Of a stretch of DNA of 64,000 bases, positions 18,714 through 28,589 are shown piece after piece; within the stretch, counting starts at the first letter, position 1; each line of letters opens with the position of its first letter. The notes under the pieces are model-generated. The model was not told the DNA's origin. It made no database searches and saw only the letters and a program-made list of their open reading frames with translations. The translations under genes and the position numbers were made by a program. Source of the stretch: Rubrivivax gelatinosus. GTDB lineage: Bacteria; Pseudomonadota; Gammaproteobacteria; Burkholderiales; Burkholderiaceae_C. The stretch covers positions 124,001 to 188,000 of the forward strand of contig NZ_SLXD01000006.1 of NCBI RefSeq assembly GCF_004340905.1, read 5' to 3'.

Positions 18714-20143
18714 TCCGCTTCAAACCCGCCGCGGCCGCCCTGGCCGCGGCGCTTGCCGCCGCGGGTTGCGCCAGCCCGGGCGACCTGCCGGCGGCGCACA
18801 CGCTGGCCTCCGCTTCGGCCGCCGGTGCCAACGACACCGCCACGCCCTGGCCGGCCGAACGCTGGTGGACCGGCTTCGGCGACACCAGGCTCGACGGCCT
18901 CGTCGAGCGGGCGCTGGCCGGCCAGCCCAGCCTGCTGGTCGCCGCCGCGCGGCTGCGCCAGGCCGATGCCGCCGTCGGCGTCGCCGCCGCCGGCCGCCTG
19001 CCGCAGGTGCAGGGCACGCTCGACATGACGCGCCAGCGTTTCACCGAGAACGGCCCGTACCCGCCGCCGCTGGCCGGTTCCTACGAATGGAACAACGGCG
19101 TGCAGATCGGCGCCAGCTGGGAACTGGACCTGTTCGGCCGCGAACGCGCGACGATCGCCGCCGCGCTGGGCCAGCGCCGCGCGGCCGAGGCCGAGCTGCA
19201 GGCCGCGCGTGTGCTGCTGGCGGCCAACGTCGTCACTGCCTACGTCAACCTCGGCCGGCTGGCCGAAAGCCGCGAGGTCGCGCGCCAGTCGCTCGCCCAG
19301 CGCGAGCAGATCCTGGCGCTGGTGCGCCAGCGCATCGCCGCCGGGCTGGACACGACGGTCGAGCTGCGCCAGGCCGAAGGGCTGATCGCGCAGTCGCGTG
19401 TCGAGCTCGAGGCGCTGGAGGAGTCGACCGCGCGTGCCCGGCACGCGCTGGCCGAGCTGACCGGCCAGGGCCCGGGCGCGCTCGACGGTCTGACGCCGGC
19501 GCTCGCGCCGCTGCGTTCGACGCCGCTGCCCGCCGGGCTGCCGGCCGACCTGCTGGGCCGCCGCGCCGACCTCGTCGCCCAGCGCTGGCGTGTCGAGTCG
19601 GCGATGCGCGAGGTCGACGCCGCGCGGGCGCTCTTCTATCCCAACGTCAGCCTCACCGCGTTTGCCGGCTTCTCCAGCCTGGGGCTGGACGAGTTCGTGA
19701 AGGCCGGCTCGCGCAACCTGGGCGTCGGCCCGGCGCTGTCGCTGCCGATCTTCGAAGGCGGCCGGCTGCGCGCCAACCTGGGCGCCCGGGCGGCCGAGGT
19801 CGACGCCGCGGTCGAGGGCTACAACGGCGCGCTGCTGCGTGCGCTGCGCGAGGTGGCCGACGAGGTCGCCGGGCTGCAGTCGCTGGAGCGCCAGCAGCGT
19901 GCCCAGGCCGAGGCCGGCGCCGCCGCCGACGCCGCCTACGCGCTGGCGATCCAGCGTTACCAGGCCGGCCTCGGCAACTTCCTCACCGTGCTGAGCGCCC
20001 AGACCAACGTGCTCGCGCAGTCGCGCGCCGCCACCGAGCTGAAGGCCCGCCACCTGGCCAGCGAGGTGGCGCTGACACGCGCGCTCGGCGGCGGCTGGGC
20101 CGCTGCCGCCGACACGCTGCCCGCGCCCGTCGCCACCCGCTGA
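18710..20143 (+). CDS. NodT-family efflux outer membrane lipoprotein
   Basis: This 477-residue TolC-like channel subunit completes the tripartite pump encoded with the next two genes. It carries a lipoprotein signal peptide with cleavage before Cys20 (LAAAGC), then two repeats of the outer-membrane-factor fold. The repeats end with sequences such as RALREVADEVAGLQSL and ALAIQRYQAGLGNFLTVLSAQ, typical of NodT/OprM channels. ATG 18710 overlaps the marR stop, which implies coupled translation. Confidence 0.93.
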   Translation: MIRFKPAAAALAAALAAAGCASPGDLPAAHTLASASAAGANDTATPWPAERWWTGFGDTRLDGLVERALAGQPSLLVAAARLRQADAAVGVAAAGRLPQVQGTLDMTRQRFTENGPYPPPLAGSYEWNNGVQIGASWELDLFGRERATIAAALGQRRAAEAELQAARVLLAANVVTAYVNLGRLAESREVARQSLAQREQILALVRQRIAAGLDTTVELRQAEGLIAQSRVELEALEESTARARHALAELTGQGPGALDGLTPALAPLRSTPLPAGLPADLLGRRADLVAQRWRVESAMREVDAARALFYPNVSLTAFAGFSSLGLDEFVKAGSRNLGVGPALSLPIFEGGRLRANLGARAAEVDAAVEGYNGALLRALREVADEVAGLQSLERQQRAQAEAGAAADAAYALAIQRYQAGLGNFLTVLSAQTNVLAQSRAATELKARHLASEVALTRALGGGWAAAADTLPAPVATR

Positions 20144-20163
20144 ACCCCGAATCCGACCTCATC

Positions 20164-21378
20164 ATGAGCGAACCGACTTCCACTCCCGTCGCCGACCCGG
20201 GTGCCAAGCGCAAGCCCGCGCTGCTCGCCGTCACCGCCATCACGCTGGCCGCCGCGGTGCTGTACGGCGGCTGGTGGCTGCTGACCCAGCGCCACCACGA
20301 GAGCACCGACAACGCCTACGTCCAGGGCCAGGTCGTGCAGATCACGCCGCAGGTCGCCGGCACCGTGCTCGCGGTGCTGGCCGACGACACCGACCTCGTG
20401 AAGGCCGGCCAGCCGCTGGTCCGGCTCGACGCCGCCGACGCCCGGCTGGCGCTGGCGCGTGCCGAGGCCCAGCTCGCGCAGACCGTGCGCGAGGTGCGCA
20501 CCGTCTACGCCAACGACGCGACCTACGCCGCCAACGTGCGCCTGCGCGAGGCCGAGGTCGCGCGCGCCGAGGCCGAGGCCCGGCGTGCCGCCGACGACCT
20601 CGAGCGCCGCCGCCCGCTGCTGGCCAGCGGCGCCGTCGGCGGCGAGGAACTCCAACACGCCGAGACCACGCTCGCTTCGGCCAAGAGCGCGCTGGCCGCC
20701 GCCCGCTCGGCGCTCGCCGCGGCGCAGGAGCAGGCCACGTCCAACCGTGCGCTGACCGACGGCACGACGCCCGAGCACCACCCGAATGTCGAACGTGCCG
20801 CCGCCGCGGTGCGCGAGGCCTGGCTGGCGCTGCAGCGCACCGAGCTGCCGGCGCCGATCGCCGGGCAGGTGGCGCGGCGTTCGGTGCAGGTCGGTCAGCG
20901 TGTCGCGCCGGGCACGCCGCTGATGTCGGTGGTGCCGCTGGAGCAGGTCTGGGTCGAGGCCAACTTCAAGGAAGGCCAGCTGCGCGACATGCGCATCGGC
21001 CAGCCGGTCAGGCTGAGCGCGGACCTCTACGGCAGCCGCGTCGAGTACGAGGGCCGCGTCGTCGGCGTCGGTGCCGGCACCGGCGCCGCCTTCGCGCTGC
21101 TGCCGGCGCAGAACGCGACCGGCAACTGGATCAAGGTCGTGCAGCGTGTGCCGGTGCGCATCGAGCTCGACGCCCGCCAGCTTGCCGAGCACCCGCTGCG
21201 TGTCGGCCTGTCGATGCAGGCCAGCGTCGACACCGCCGACACGCACGGCGAGCCGGTGCTCGCCGCCGTGACGCGGCCGACCAACCGCACCGCCGTCTTC
21301 GACGCCGCCGGCGAAGCCGCCGAGCGCCGCGTGCACGAGATCATCGCCCGCAACCTGGGTCGCCCGGCCAAGGGCTGA
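20164..21378 (+). CDS. emrA: EmrA-like membrane fusion protein
   Basis: This 404-residue periplasmic adaptor links the inner-membrane pump to the outer-membrane channel. It has one N-terminal membrane helix (about 21-40). Next comes the biotinyl-lipoyl half-motif STDNAYVQGQVVQITPQVAG, a long helical hairpin rich in Ala, Glu and Arg (about 95-215), and a beta-barrel domain (PIAGQVARRSVQVGQRV onward). The frame is open far upstream, but ATG 20164 gives the expected short cytoplasmic tail. It is 20 nt after nodT. Confidence 0.93.
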   Translation: MSEPTSTPVADPGAKRKPALLAVTAITLAAAVLYGGWWLLTQRHHESTDNAYVQGQVVQITPQVAGTVLAVLADDTDLVKAGQPLVRLDAADARLALARAEAQLAQTVREVRTVYANDATYAANVRLREAEVARAEAEARRAADDLERRRPLLASGAVGGEELQHAETTLASAKSALAAARSALAAAQEQATSNRALTDGTTPEHHPNVERAAAAVREAWLALQRTELPAPIAGQVARRSVQVGQRVAPGTPLMSVVPLEQVWVEANFKEGQLRDMRIGQPVRLSADLYGSRVEYEGRVVGVGAGTGAAFALLPAQNATGNWIKVVQRVPVRIELDARQLAEHPLRVGLSMQASVDTADTHGEPVLAAVTRPTNRTAVFDAAGEAAERRVHEIIARNLGRPAKG

Positions 21379-21379
21379 G

Positions 21380-22999
21380 ATGAGCGCCACCACCGCTTCC
21401 GCGCCGGACGAGGGCCCGGCGCCGCGGCCGGCCGCGCCGCCGCGGGCGCCGGCCTTCCCGCCGCTGCAGGGCGGCGCGCGCGTCGCCGGCACGCTGGCGC
21501 TGTCGCTGGCGACCTTCATGACGGTGCTCGACACCTCGATCGCCAACGTCTCGATCCCGGCGATCTCGGGCGACCTGGGCGTCAGCCCGCAGCAGGGCAC
21601 CTGGGTCATCACCTCGTTCGGCGTCGCCAACGCGATCGCGGTGCCGCTGACCGGCTGGCTGACGCAGCGTTTCGGCCAGGTGCGGCTGTTCACCGCCAGC
21701 GTGCTGCTGTTCGTCATCGCGTCCTGGCTCTGCGGCCTGGCGCCGAACATCGAGTCGCTGATCGCCTTCCGCGTCTTCCAGGGGCTGGTGTCGGGGCCGA
21801 TGATCCCGCTGTCGCAGACCCTGCTGCTGGCCAGCTACCCGCCGGCCAAGGCCGGCATGGCGATGGCCTTGTGGGCGATGACGACGATGGTCGCGCCGGT
21901 CGTCGGGCCGCTGCTCGGCGGCTGGCTGACCGACAACCTGTCGTGGCCCTGGATCTTCTACATCAACGTGCCGGTGGGGCTGTTCGCCGCGGCGCTGACC
22001 TGGTCGATCTACCGCACGCGCGACCCCGGGCCGCGCAAGGTGCCGGTCGACGCCATCGGCCTCGGGCTGCTGGTGCTGTGGGTCGGCGCGATGCAGATCA
22101 TGGTCGACAAGGGCAAGGAGCTGGACTGGTTCGCGTCGACCGAGATCGTCGTGCTGGCCGTCGTGGCGGTGGTCGGCTTCCTGTTCTTCCTCGCCTGGGA
22201 GCTGACCGACCGGCACCCGATCGTCGACCTGCGGCTGTTCGGCCGGCGCAACTTCCTGTTCGGCACGACGGCGCTGTCGGTGGCCTACGGCGTGTTCTTC
22301 GGCAACGTCGTGCTGCTGCCTCTATGGCTGCAGCAGTGGATGGGCTACACGGCCACCTGGGCCGGCATGGTGACGGCGCCGGTCGGCATCCTGGCGATCG
22401 CACTGTCGCCCTGGGTCGGCAAGAACGTCGGCCGCATGGACCCGCGCAAGCTGGCGACCGTCGCCTTCCTCGGCTTCGGCCTGGTGCTGTGGATGCGCTC
22501 CTGGTTCAGCACCGAGGTCACGCCGGGCGTGATCCTGCTGCCCATCGTGCTGCAGGGCGCGGCGATGGCCTTCTTCTTCGTGCCGCTGCAGGCGATCATC
22601 TTCAGCGGCCTGAAGCCCGAGCAGATGCCGGCGGCCTCGGGGCTGTCGAACTTCGTGCGCATCACCGCCGGCGCGGTCGGCACCTCGCTGTTCACGACGC
22701 TGTGGGACCACCGCGCCTCGATGCACCATGCCCACCTCGTCGAGGCGATCAGCAGCGGCGCGCGCGACGCGACGACGCAGCAGGTGCTGGCGCAGCTGGC
22801 TGCCGCCGGCCAGAGCGCCGAGCAGGCCGGCGCGACGCTGAACCGGCTGATCGACCAGCAGGCCTACACGATGGCCGTCACCGACGTGTTCTACATGTCG
22901 GGGCTGCTGTTCCTGGCGCTGGTTGCGCTGGTCTGGATGACCTCGCCGCGGCGTGCGGCCGCCGGCGCCACCCCGGCCGACGCCGGGGGCGCGCACTGA
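21380..22999 (+). CDS. emrB: EmrB-like MFS multidrug transporter, DHA2 family
   Basis: This 539-residue proton-driven drug exporter has 14 predicted membrane helices. It shows the DHA2 motif TFMTVLDTSIANVSIP in helix 1, GWLTQRFGQVRLF (motif A-like) after helix 2, and the antiporter motif around FQGLVSGPMIPLSQ. The N-terminus has a Pro/Ala-rich cytoplasmic tail of about 35 residues. It follows emrA by 1 nt and ends the MarR-controlled operon. Substrates of such pumps are hydrophobic toxicants or antibiotics; the actual one is unknown. Confidence 0.95.
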   Translation: MSATTASAPDEGPAPRPAAPPRAPAFPPLQGGARVAGTLALSLATFMTVLDTSIANVSIPAISGDLGVSPQQGTWVITSFGVANAIAVPLTGWLTQRFGQVRLFTASVLLFVIASWLCGLAPNIESLIAFRVFQGLVSGPMIPLSQTLLLASYPPAKAGMAMALWAMTTMVAPVVGPLLGGWLTDNLSWPWIFYINVPVGLFAAALTWSIYRTRDPGPRKVPVDAIGLGLLVLWVGAMQIMVDKGKELDWFASTEIVVLAVVAVVGFLFFLAWELTDRHPIVDLRLFGRRNFLFGTTALSVAYGVFFGNVVLLPLWLQQWMGYTATWAGMVTAPVGILAIALSPWVGKNVGRMDPRKLATVAFLGFGLVLWMRSWFSTEVTPGVILLPIVLQGAAMAFFFVPLQAIIFSGLKPEQMPAASGLSNFVRITAGAVGTSLFTTLWDHRASMHHAHLVEAISSGARDATTQQVLAQLAAAGQSAEQAGATLNRLIDQQAYTMAVTDVFYMSGLLFLALVALVWMTSPRRAAAGATPADAGGAH

Positions 23000-23012
23000 A
23001 CGCAGCGCGGAC

Positions 23013-23231
23013 TCAGGTCCGCGCCGGCGCCTGCACCGGCGCGCCGGCGGCGATGGCGCGCAGGCAGTCGGGGCACAGGCAGCTCGGGTACAGCGACATC
23101 ATCGCGCGCAGCGGCCGCGTGTCGAGCTTGACCTGGGTGCAGGCGCAGGGGCCTGGGCCGGCGATGCCGCAGTGGAAGGTCGCGCCGCAGCGCGGGCAGG
23201 TGTCGGTCTTGTCGTCGTTGCTCACAGCCAT
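23013..23231 (-). CDS. Cysteine-rich CWC-type small protein
   Basis: The 72-residue product opens with a Cys-rich segment CPRCGATFHCG followed by CACT, and ends with CLCPDCL. These resemble the cysteine-rich CWC family, a small putative metal-binding group of unknown function. ATG 23231 overlaps the end of corA by 10 nt; GTG 23225, overlapping the corA stop as GTGA, is an alternative that removes two residues. Either way the gene is translationally coupled to corA. Confidence 0.75.
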   Translation of the reverse strand: MAVSNDDKTDTCPRCGATFHCGIAGPGPCACTQVKLDTRPLRAMMSLYPSCLCPDCLRAIAAGAPVQAPART

Positions 23232-24190
23232 CCCAGTTTCTTGAAGCGCCGGTACATCAGCGCGCAGACGCCGCCGATCAAGGCCAGCGCCGCCGGATAA
23301 CCCCAGCGCCAGTCGAGCTCGGGCATGTACCTGAAGTTCATGCCCCAGACGCCGACGAAGGCGGTGGCCACGGCGAAGATGCCGGCCCAGGCCGCCAGGC
23401 GCTTGGTGGTCTCGCTCTCCTCGATCGTCACCATCGACAGGTTGACCTGGATCGCGGTGCCCACCGTCTCGCGCAGCGCGTCGAGCGTGCCGTTGATGCG
23501 CATGAGGTGGTCCGAGACGTCGCGGAAGTACTCCTGCGTGCCGGCGCAGGCCGCCGGCGTGCGCCCGCCGTGCAGGCGCAGCACCGGATCGACGAGCGGC
23601 AGCACCGCGTGGCGCAGCACCGCCAGCCGGCGTTTGACGTCGTAGAGCTGCTCGATGCTGCGGCGTGCCGCGCCGGGCTCGAAGATCTGCGTCTCGATGC
23701 CGTCGACCTGGTTCTCCAACTCCTCGACGAGCGGGAAGTAGCGGTCCACCGCCGCGTCCAGCAGCGCGTAGAAGACGAAGCCCGGGCCCTGCGCCAGCAG
23801 TTCGGGGGACTGTTCGCAGCGCGCGCGCACGCCGACGAAACCCTGGCTGCTGCGGTTGCGCACCGAGACCACGTAGTTCGGGCCGGCGAAGATCGCCAGC
23901 TCGCCGAGCTGCAGCTCGTCGGTGGGGCCGTACTCGAGCAGGTGCACGACGGTGAACAGCATGTCGCCGTACTCCTCGATCTTCGGCCGCTGGTGGCCGT
24001 GGCGTGCATCCTCGACGGCGAGTTCGTGCAGCCCGAACTCCTGCTGCAGCGTCGCCAGTTCCTCGTCGCTCGCGTCGCGCAGCGCAACCCAGACCAGGGC
24101 GCCGGGTTCGGCGAGGTGATCGCTGATCGCCTCGACCGCGATGTCGGCGAGCTTGACGCCGTGGCGGTAGGCGACGCAGTTGATCAGCAT
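23222..24190 (-). CDS. corA: CorA family divalent cation transporter
   Basis: This 322-residue pentameric channel imports magnesium, and possibly cobalt or nickel. It has a large acidic cytoplasmic N-terminal domain, a long stalk helix and two C-terminal membrane helices. The first helix ends in the selectivity motif GMNF, followed by the loop with MPEL. The C-terminus is the usual short basic tail (YRRFKKLGWL). It is divergent from feoAB, and its stop overlaps the start of the Cys-rich partner gene. Confidence 0.94.
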   Translation of the reverse strand: MLINCVAYRHGVKLADIAVEAISDHLAEPGALVWVALRDASDEELATLQQEFGLHELAVEDARHGHQRPKIEEYGDMLFTVVHLLEYGPTDELQLGELAIFAGPNYVVSVRNRSSQGFVGVRARCEQSPELLAQGPGFVFYALLDAAVDRYFPLVEELENQVDGIETQIFEPGAARRSIEQLYDVKRRLAVLRHAVLPLVDPVLRLHGGRTPAACAGTQEYFRDVSDHLMRINGTLDALRETVGTAIQVNLSMVTIEESETTKRLAAWAGIFAVATAFVGVWGMNFRYMPELDWRWGYPAALALIGGVCALMYRRFKKLGWL

Positions 24191-24309
24191 GGGCGGGCAG
24201 GGCGGGCGGCAGCGGAGTGTCGCATGGCGCGTGGCCGTGCCGAGGCCGCACGCTGGCGGCGCGAGCAGAAGGCTGGATTGAAAGATGTCAAGACCACAGG
24301 TGGTTTTGC

Positions 24310-24355
24310 TTGTGCAAGGGTTTTGTCCAGGTCCATAATGAGAAATATTCGCATT
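24310..24355 (+). promoter_or_regulatory. feoAB promoter with Fur box
   Basis: A 19-bp Fur-box-like inverted element, AATGAGAAA-T-ATTCGCATT, lies at 24337-24355. It overlaps a CATAAT -10 hexamer (24334-24339) with a TTGTGC -35-like element at 24310-24315 (18-nt spacer). It stands 12 nt before the feoA start codon. Iron-loaded Fur bound here would block transcription, as in other feo operons. Confidence 0.8.
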
Positions 24356-24366
24356 TGACGCCGATC

Positions 24367-24702
24367 ATGGGTTTTGGCAAATTCTTCAGCACCCCTTCGC
24401 CGGCACTGATGCCGGTGGCGAGTTCGCCGGCTCCGGCGCCCGGCCCCGGTGCGTCCCCCGCTGCCCAGTCCCTCGACGCCGCCGCCACCGGCCTGCCGTT
24501 GCGCGTGCTGTCGGTGGCCGCGCCTGCGCTGGCGCCCGACTGGGCGCGCTGGCTGGCCGAGATCGGCTTCCTGCCCGGTGAACGTGTCACCGTGACCACG
24601 CGCAGCGTCTGGGGCGGCGACCCGCTGGTCGTGCGCGTCGGCCAGTCGACCTTCGCGCTGCGCCGCGCCGAGGCCGCCTGTGTGCGCGTGGAGCCGCTAT
24701 GA
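24367..24702 (+). CDS. feoA: FeoA-like ferrous iron transport accessory protein
   Basis: This 111-residue protein contains a C-terminal SH3-like FeoA domain (about 40-111), including EIGFLPGERVTVTTRSVWGGDPLVVRVG and FALRRAEAACV. It is longer than the usual 75-85 residues because of a Pro/Ala/Ser-rich N-terminal extension of about 35 residues. ATG 24409 would remove 14 of these. FeoA assists the FeoB pore. The gene follows a Fur box and overlaps feoB by 4 nt. Confidence 0.88.
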   Translation: MGFGKFFSTPSPALMPVASSPAPAPGPGASPAAQSLDAAATGLPLRVLSVAAPALAPDWARWLAEIGFLPGERVTVTTRSVWGGDPLVVRVGQSTFALRRAEAACVRVEPL

Positions 24703-26582
24703 GCGGCTGCCACGAGACCGTCGTCCACTTTCATCCCGGCGGCCAGTTGGTCGCCCTCGTGGGCAACCCGAACTGCGGCAAGACGGCGCTGTTCAACCTG
24801 CTGACCGGCAGCCGCCAGAAGGTGGCCAACTACGCCGGCGTCACCGTCGAGCGCAAGGAAGGCGTTCTGCGCACCGCCGCCGGCAAGACGCTGCGTGTGC
24901 TCGACCTGCCGGGCGCCTACAGCCTGCACCCGCGTTCGCCCGACGAGCGCGTGACGGTCGACGTGCTCTACGGCCGCGCCGAGGGCGAACGCCGCCCGGA
25001 CGTCGTCGTCTGCGTCGTCGACGCCACCAACCTGCGCCGCAACCTGCGCCTGGTGCTCGCGGTGCAGCGCCTGGGCCTGCCCTGCGTCGTCGCGCTGAAC
25101 ATGGCCGACATGGCCGCGCGCCGCGGCATCGCGGTCGACGCCGAGGCGCTGTCGCGTGAACTCGGCGTGCCGGTCGTGCCGACGGTCGGCATCAAGGCCG
25201 ACGGCGACCGCGCGCTGCGTGCGCTGCTCGAGGACAAGAGCCTGTGGCGCGCGCCGCAGAAGGCGCACGAGACCCTGCACCACGACGGCGACCACCACGC
25301 GGTGCAGCGCATCCTGGAGCGCCTGGATCTCGACAAGGCGATGCCCGAGACCGCCAGCGACCGCATCGACCGCGTCGTGCTGCATCCGGTGGCCGGGCCG
25401 GCGATCCTGGCGCTGCTGCTGTTCCTCGTCTTCCAGGCGGTGTTCGCCTGGGCCGAGGCGCCGATGGGCTGGATCGAGGACGCCACGACCGCGGCCGGTG
25501 AAGCCGTCGGCAGCTTCATCCCCGAGGGCGTGCTGCACAGCTTCGTCGTCGACGGGCTGATCGCCGGCCTGGGCGGCGTCGTCGTCTTCCTGCCGCAGAT
25601 CCTGATCCTGTTCTTCTTCATCCTGCTGCTGGAGGAGTCGGGCTACCTGCCGCGTGCGGCCTTCCTGCTCGACCGGCTGATGGGCGGCGTGGGGCTGTCG
25701 GGGCGGTCGTTCATCCCGCTGCTGTCGAGCTTCGCCTGCGCGATCCCCGGCATCATGGCCACGCGCACGATCGCCGACCCGCGCGACCGCATCGTCACCA
25801 TCCTGCTCGCGCCGATGATGACCTGCTCGGCGCGGCTGCCGGTGTACGCGCTGCTGATCGCGGCCTTCATCCCCGCGCGCCAGGTGGCCGGCGGGCTGGA
25901 ACTGCAGGGGCTGGTGCTGTTCGCGCTGTACATGGCGGGCATCGCCGGCGCCTTCGCGATCGCCTGGGTGCTCAAGCGCTTCGGCAGCGGCAAGAGCCAG
26001 GTGCGCACGCTGATGATGGAGCTGCCGGCCTACCACTGGCCGACGGTGCGCTCGGTGGCGCTGGGCCTGTGGCAGCGCGCGACGATCTTCCTGCGCCGCG
26101 TCGGTGGCGTGATCCTGGTGCTGACGGTCGTGCTCTGGGCGCTGTCGAGCTTCCCGGCGCCGCCGGAAGGCGCCACCGGGCCGGCGATCGAATACAGCCT
26201 GGCCGGGCGCATCGGCCAGGCGCTGGCGGTGGTCTTCGCGCCGGTGGGCTTCAACTGGCAGATCAGCATCGCGCTGGTGCCGGCGATGGGCGCACGCGAG
26301 GTCGCGGTCGCGGCGCTGGCCACGGTCTACGCGGTGGGTGACGCCGGCGACGAAGCCGGCAGCGCGCTGGCGCCGCTGCTGGCGCAGGACTGGTCGATGG
26401 CCACCGCGCTGGCGCTGATGGCCTGGTTCGTGTTCGCGCCGCAGTGCCTGTCGACGCTGGCGACGATCAAACGCGAGACCGGCGGCTGGAAGTGGGCGCT
26501 GATCACCGCCGGCTACCTGTTCGTGCTCGCCTACGTGGCGGCCTTGATCACCTACCGCGTCGCGCTCGCGTTCGGGCTCTGA
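24699..26582 (+). CDS. feoB: Ferrous iron transporter FeoB
   Basis: This 627-residue Fe(II) transporter has a cytoplasmic GTPase domain with G1 GNPNCGKT (residues 22-29), G2 Thr in YAGVTVERKEG, G3 DLPG and G4 NMAD. A guanine dissociation inhibitor-like helical domain follows, then a membrane domain with gate motifs and conserved Cys (LSSFACAIPGIMATR and MMTCSARLPVYALLI). It is shorter than the E. coli protein (773), like many betaproteobacterial forms. No feoC follows; a strong terminator does. Confidence 0.95.
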   Translation: MSGCHETVVHFHPGGQLVALVGNPNCGKTALFNLLTGSRQKVANYAGVTVERKEGVLRTAAGKTLRVLDLPGAYSLHPRSPDERVTVDVLYGRAEGERRPDVVVCVVDATNLRRNLRLVLAVQRLGLPCVVALNMADMAARRGIAVDAEALSRELGVPVVPTVGIKADGDRALRALLEDKSLWRAPQKAHETLHHDGDHHAVQRILERLDLDKAMPETASDRIDRVVLHPVAGPAILALLLFLVFQAVFAWAEAPMGWIEDATTAAGEAVGSFIPEGVLHSFVVDGLIAGLGGVVVFLPQILILFFFILLLEESGYLPRAAFLLDRLMGGVGLSGRSFIPLLSSFACAIPGIMATRTIADPRDRIVTILLAPMMTCSARLPVYALLIAAFIPARQVAGGLELQGLVLFALYMAGIAGAFAIAWVLKRFGSGKSQVRTLMMELPAYHWPTVRSVALGLWQRATIFLRRVGGVILVLTVVLWALSSFPAPPEGATGPAIEYSLAGRIGQALAVVFAPVGFNWQISIALVPAMGAREVAVAALATVYAVGDAGDEAGSALAPLLAQDWSMATALALMAWFVFAPQCLSTLATIKRETGGWKWALITAGYLFVLAYVAALITYRVALAFGL

Positions 26583-26595
26583 GGCCTGCACGAGC

Positions 26596-26635
26596 ACACG
26601 GGGCCCGCCGTCGCCGGCGGGCCCCGTGTCGTTTC
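26596..26635. terminator. Strong GC-rich hairpin between feoB and the next convergent gene
   Basis: Positions 26596-26610 and 26615-26629 form a perfect 15-bp stem (ACACGGGGCCCGCCG with its complement) closed by a TCGC loop, followed by GTTTC. It starts 13 nt after the feoB stop and lies 18 nt from the end of the convergent gene, so it may serve both directions. Confidence 0.75.
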
Positions 26636-26647
26636 GGGCCCGCGTGT

Positions 26648-27133
26648 TCAGCGCATCGAGTAGCCGCGCCCGTCCATGCAGGCCTCGACGGCGCGCTGGA
26701 ACACCGAAGCGTCTTCCAGCGCCGCCTTCTGCGTCGTGGCCCAGCGGTTGCAGGCCTGGCGGTCGGCTTCGGTCTGGCGCTCGTCCTGGCCGTTGCGCGG
26801 GTAGATGATGGGCTCGGGCTTTCTCGGCGGCACCGACTCCGAGCCGCTGGGGCGCACCGGCTCGACGACGACCGGCGTCGTGTAGATCACCGGCGGCGCA
26901 TAGATGACGGGCGGCGGCGGCACCGCGATCCACGGGCGGTAGACCGGCGGCCCCCAGTAGCGGGGGCCGTGCCAGTACGGGTCGCCGGTGACGACGCGGC
27001 CGTAGACCGGCACGCCGACCCAGCCCAGGTCGACGCCGACCGAGACCGAGGTGCGCGCCCCGGCCGCGCCGGCGGCGACCAGCACCAGCAGCGCGGCGGC
27101 GCACTTCAGCGGGGTGGAGATCGTTCTGCGCAT
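26648..27133 (-). CDS. Secreted Tyr/Pro-rich protein, function unknown
   Basis: I do not recognise a characterised family. The 161-residue product has a signal peptide (hydrophobic 10-26, cleavage near AGA). A glycine/tyrosine/proline-rich middle follows (GDPYWHGPRYWGPPVYRP, then PPPPVIYAPPVIY), which should be extended. The charged C-terminus has two Cys (CNRWATTQKAALEDA, ACMDGRGYS) that may pair. An AGGAG ribosome site precedes ATG 27133. Such short secreted proteins with similar C-termini are common in Burkholderiales and are usually annotated as hypothetical. Confidence 0.75.
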   Translation of the reverse strand: MRRTISTPLKCAAALLVLVAAGAAGARTSVSVGVDLGWVGVPVYGRVVTGDPYWHGPRYWGPPVYRPWIAVPPPPVIYAPPVIYTTPVVVEPVRPSGSESVPPRKPEPIIYPRNGQDERQTEADRQACNRWATTQKAALEDASVFQRAVEACMDGRGYSMR

Positions 27134-27225
27134 GCGAGGCTCCTGGCGGAGGGGATGTCCGATCATCGCGCCGCGCCCGCCCGGCGTTGACGCCGACGCT
27201 GCAAAGAATCGTGAACCGGCGCCAC

Positions 27226-27873
<648 letters not shown>

Positions 27874-27904
27874 GCCGCAGATGATGCAGCAACCGTGCCC
27901 GCGC

Positions 27905-28588
27905 TCAGGACCTGAACAGCCGCGAGTACTGCGCCTCGTGCCGCGCCGACAGCACGGCCAGCATCGGCGCGAAGGCGACGCGGCCGGCGTCGTCGGTGGC
28001 CAGCGCACGCTCGACGGCCGGTGGCAGTGCCGCGGCCAGTGCGGCCAGGATGCGCTGCGCCGCGGCCTGGCCCAGCGGCACGGCCTTCATCGCCGCCTGC
28101 ACCAGGTTCTCGGCCCAGCCGAAGCCGAAGGCCAGCAGCGCCTCGCGTTCGGCGGCGCCGGCCAGCACTGCGGCGAGCGCGAAGCCGACCGGCCAGGTCG
28201 GCGCCGGCGGCAGCGCGGCCAGCGCGGCGATGCGCGCATCGCCGGCCTGCTCGCCGTTCTTCAGCCACTCGACCAGTGAACGCCCCATCTGCTCGGCCTG
28301 CAGCCGGAACTCGGCGCTCTCGCGGCTGGCCTGCACCCAGTCGTTGAGCTCGTGCACGCGCGCCGTGTCGCCATCGCGCCAGGCGCGCATGGCCTGCACC
28401 AGCACGGGGCCGTCGGCCCGCGCCAGCGTCAGCTCCAGCTGCGCCAGCAGCCAGTCGCGCGCGCCGGCCTCGCCCTGCAGCCGGCCGGCCTCGACCGCGG
28501 CCTCCAGGCCCTCGGAGTAGCTGAAGCCACCGACGGGCAGTGCCGGCGAGGCCAGCCAGATCAGGCGCAGCAGCGTCGGCGCCTGCAC
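27905..28588 (-). CDS. ureF: Urease accessory protein UreF
   Basis: UreF (227 residues) is an all-helical protein that binds UreD/UreH and UreG in the urease activation complex. Its opening [24 protein letters not shown] is the most conserved family segment, and [12 protein letters not shown] at the end is the typical C-terminus. The frame stays open through the His-rich region of ureE, but GTG 28588, one nt after the ureE stop, gives the normal length. It overlaps no other gene and precedes ureG. Confidence 0.92.
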   Translation of the reverse strand: MQAPTLLRLIWLASPALPVGGFSYSEGLEAAVEAGRLQGEAGARDWLLAQLELTLARADGPVLVQAMRAWRDGDTARVHELNDWVQASRESAEFRLQAEQMGRSLVEWLKNGEQAGDARIAALAALPPAPTWPVGFALAAVLAGAAEREALLAFGFGWAENLVQAAMKAVPLGQAAAQRILAALAAALPPAVERALATDDAGRVAFAPMLAVLSARHEAQYSRLFRS

Positions 28589-28589
28589 C

